Assembly (NCBI RefSeq): GCF_028583425.1
Contig: NC_072800.1
Coordinates: 90,720,501-90,784,500, forward strand
Length of the DNA: 64,000 bases
Source: Eublepharis macularius
Taxonomy: Eukaryota > Chordata > Lepidosauria > Squamata > Eublepharidae
Direction: 5' to 3'
Positions 63,775-64,000 of the stretch are shown one piece after another. Made by a program: the position numbers and the translations under genes. The number at the start of each line of letters is the position of its first letter. Position 1 is the stretch's first letter. The notes under the pieces were generated by a model. That model saw nothing but the letters and a program-made list of their open reading frames with translations, had not been told where the DNA came from and searched no databases.

Positions 63775-64000
63775 CTACCCCAAAAAGGAAAAGAGAGGTA
63801 AGCGGAAATTGCCCCAGTCAAGCCCGAATTTTGTTTTATCATGTGGGGCAGATTAGGATCAGGTTATGGGCCCTCTGAGGCATGCATCCCCCACCCCATT
63901 TCCATTCAACCCTGCCCCACTAGGATGCAATAAGCTTTTACGGGCACTGACCGTTCTCAAGTAGAAGAGCCCTTGGCAAATTAATTTCAACCACAGCAAA

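Overview
The window is nuclear DNA from a vertebrate, most likely a squamate reptile (a gecko-like genome is plausible, but the species cannot be read from the sequence). Evidence: exon/intron structure with GT-AG junctions; two vertebrate genes recognised by protein (OBSCN and MEIOC, both on the minus strand); and a repeat load of L2-like and CR1-like LINE ends, 5S-rRNA-derived SINEs, tRNA-headed CORE-type SINEs, a Penelope-like fragment, many hAT-type MITEs with 8-bp target duplications, and long microsatellites. No bacterial genes, operons or CRISPR arrays are present.

Layout. 1-13.5 kb: intron of OBSCN made of layered transposon remnants. 13,523-14,666: first coding exon of obscurin (three Ig domains, start codon, both splice sites). 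14.7-20.3 kb: upstream intron; a splice donor at 20,297 may end the 5' untranslated exon, with a possible muscle promoter just beyond. 20.6-27.4 kb: intergenic repeats (CR1, L2, 5S SINE, hAT, a possible solo LTR). 27,464-42,952: a complete, apparently intact endogenous retrovirus on the minus strand, 15.5 kb long. 43-48.1 kb: low-repeat AT-rich DNA, probably the long 3' untranslated region of MEIOC, with a poly(A) signal about 110 bp from the provirus. 48,124-63,774: seven coding exons of MEIOC (minus strand) whose intron phases all agree; its first exons lie beyond the right edge.

The provirus is the most striking object. It has two 1,378-bp LTRs with no difference in the blocks I compared, a 4-bp target duplication (TTGT), a primer-binding site matching the 3' end of tRNA-Ala, a polypurine tract, and open gag, pol and env. 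Gag has a long coiled coil, an Arg-Gly-rich tail and no CCHC knuckle. Pol (protease, RT, RNase H, integrase) follows Gag in the same frame after a single UAG, implying readthrough. Env has a signal peptide, a furin-type site and a membrane anchor but lacks CX6CC. Three long non-coding or unexplained stretches (a leader repeat array, a 1.6-kb pol-env gap and an ATTCAT-rich array after env) account for its unusual size. It appears very recently integrated and could still be polymorphic.

OBSCN and MEIOC lie about 28 kb apart here (from the OBSCN donor at 20.3 kb to the MEIOC stop at 48.1 kb) but are on different chromosomes in human, so the neighbourhood is either lineage-specific synteny or an assembly join to be tested. 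All coordinates and splice calls come from reading the sequence; no alignment or database search was run.
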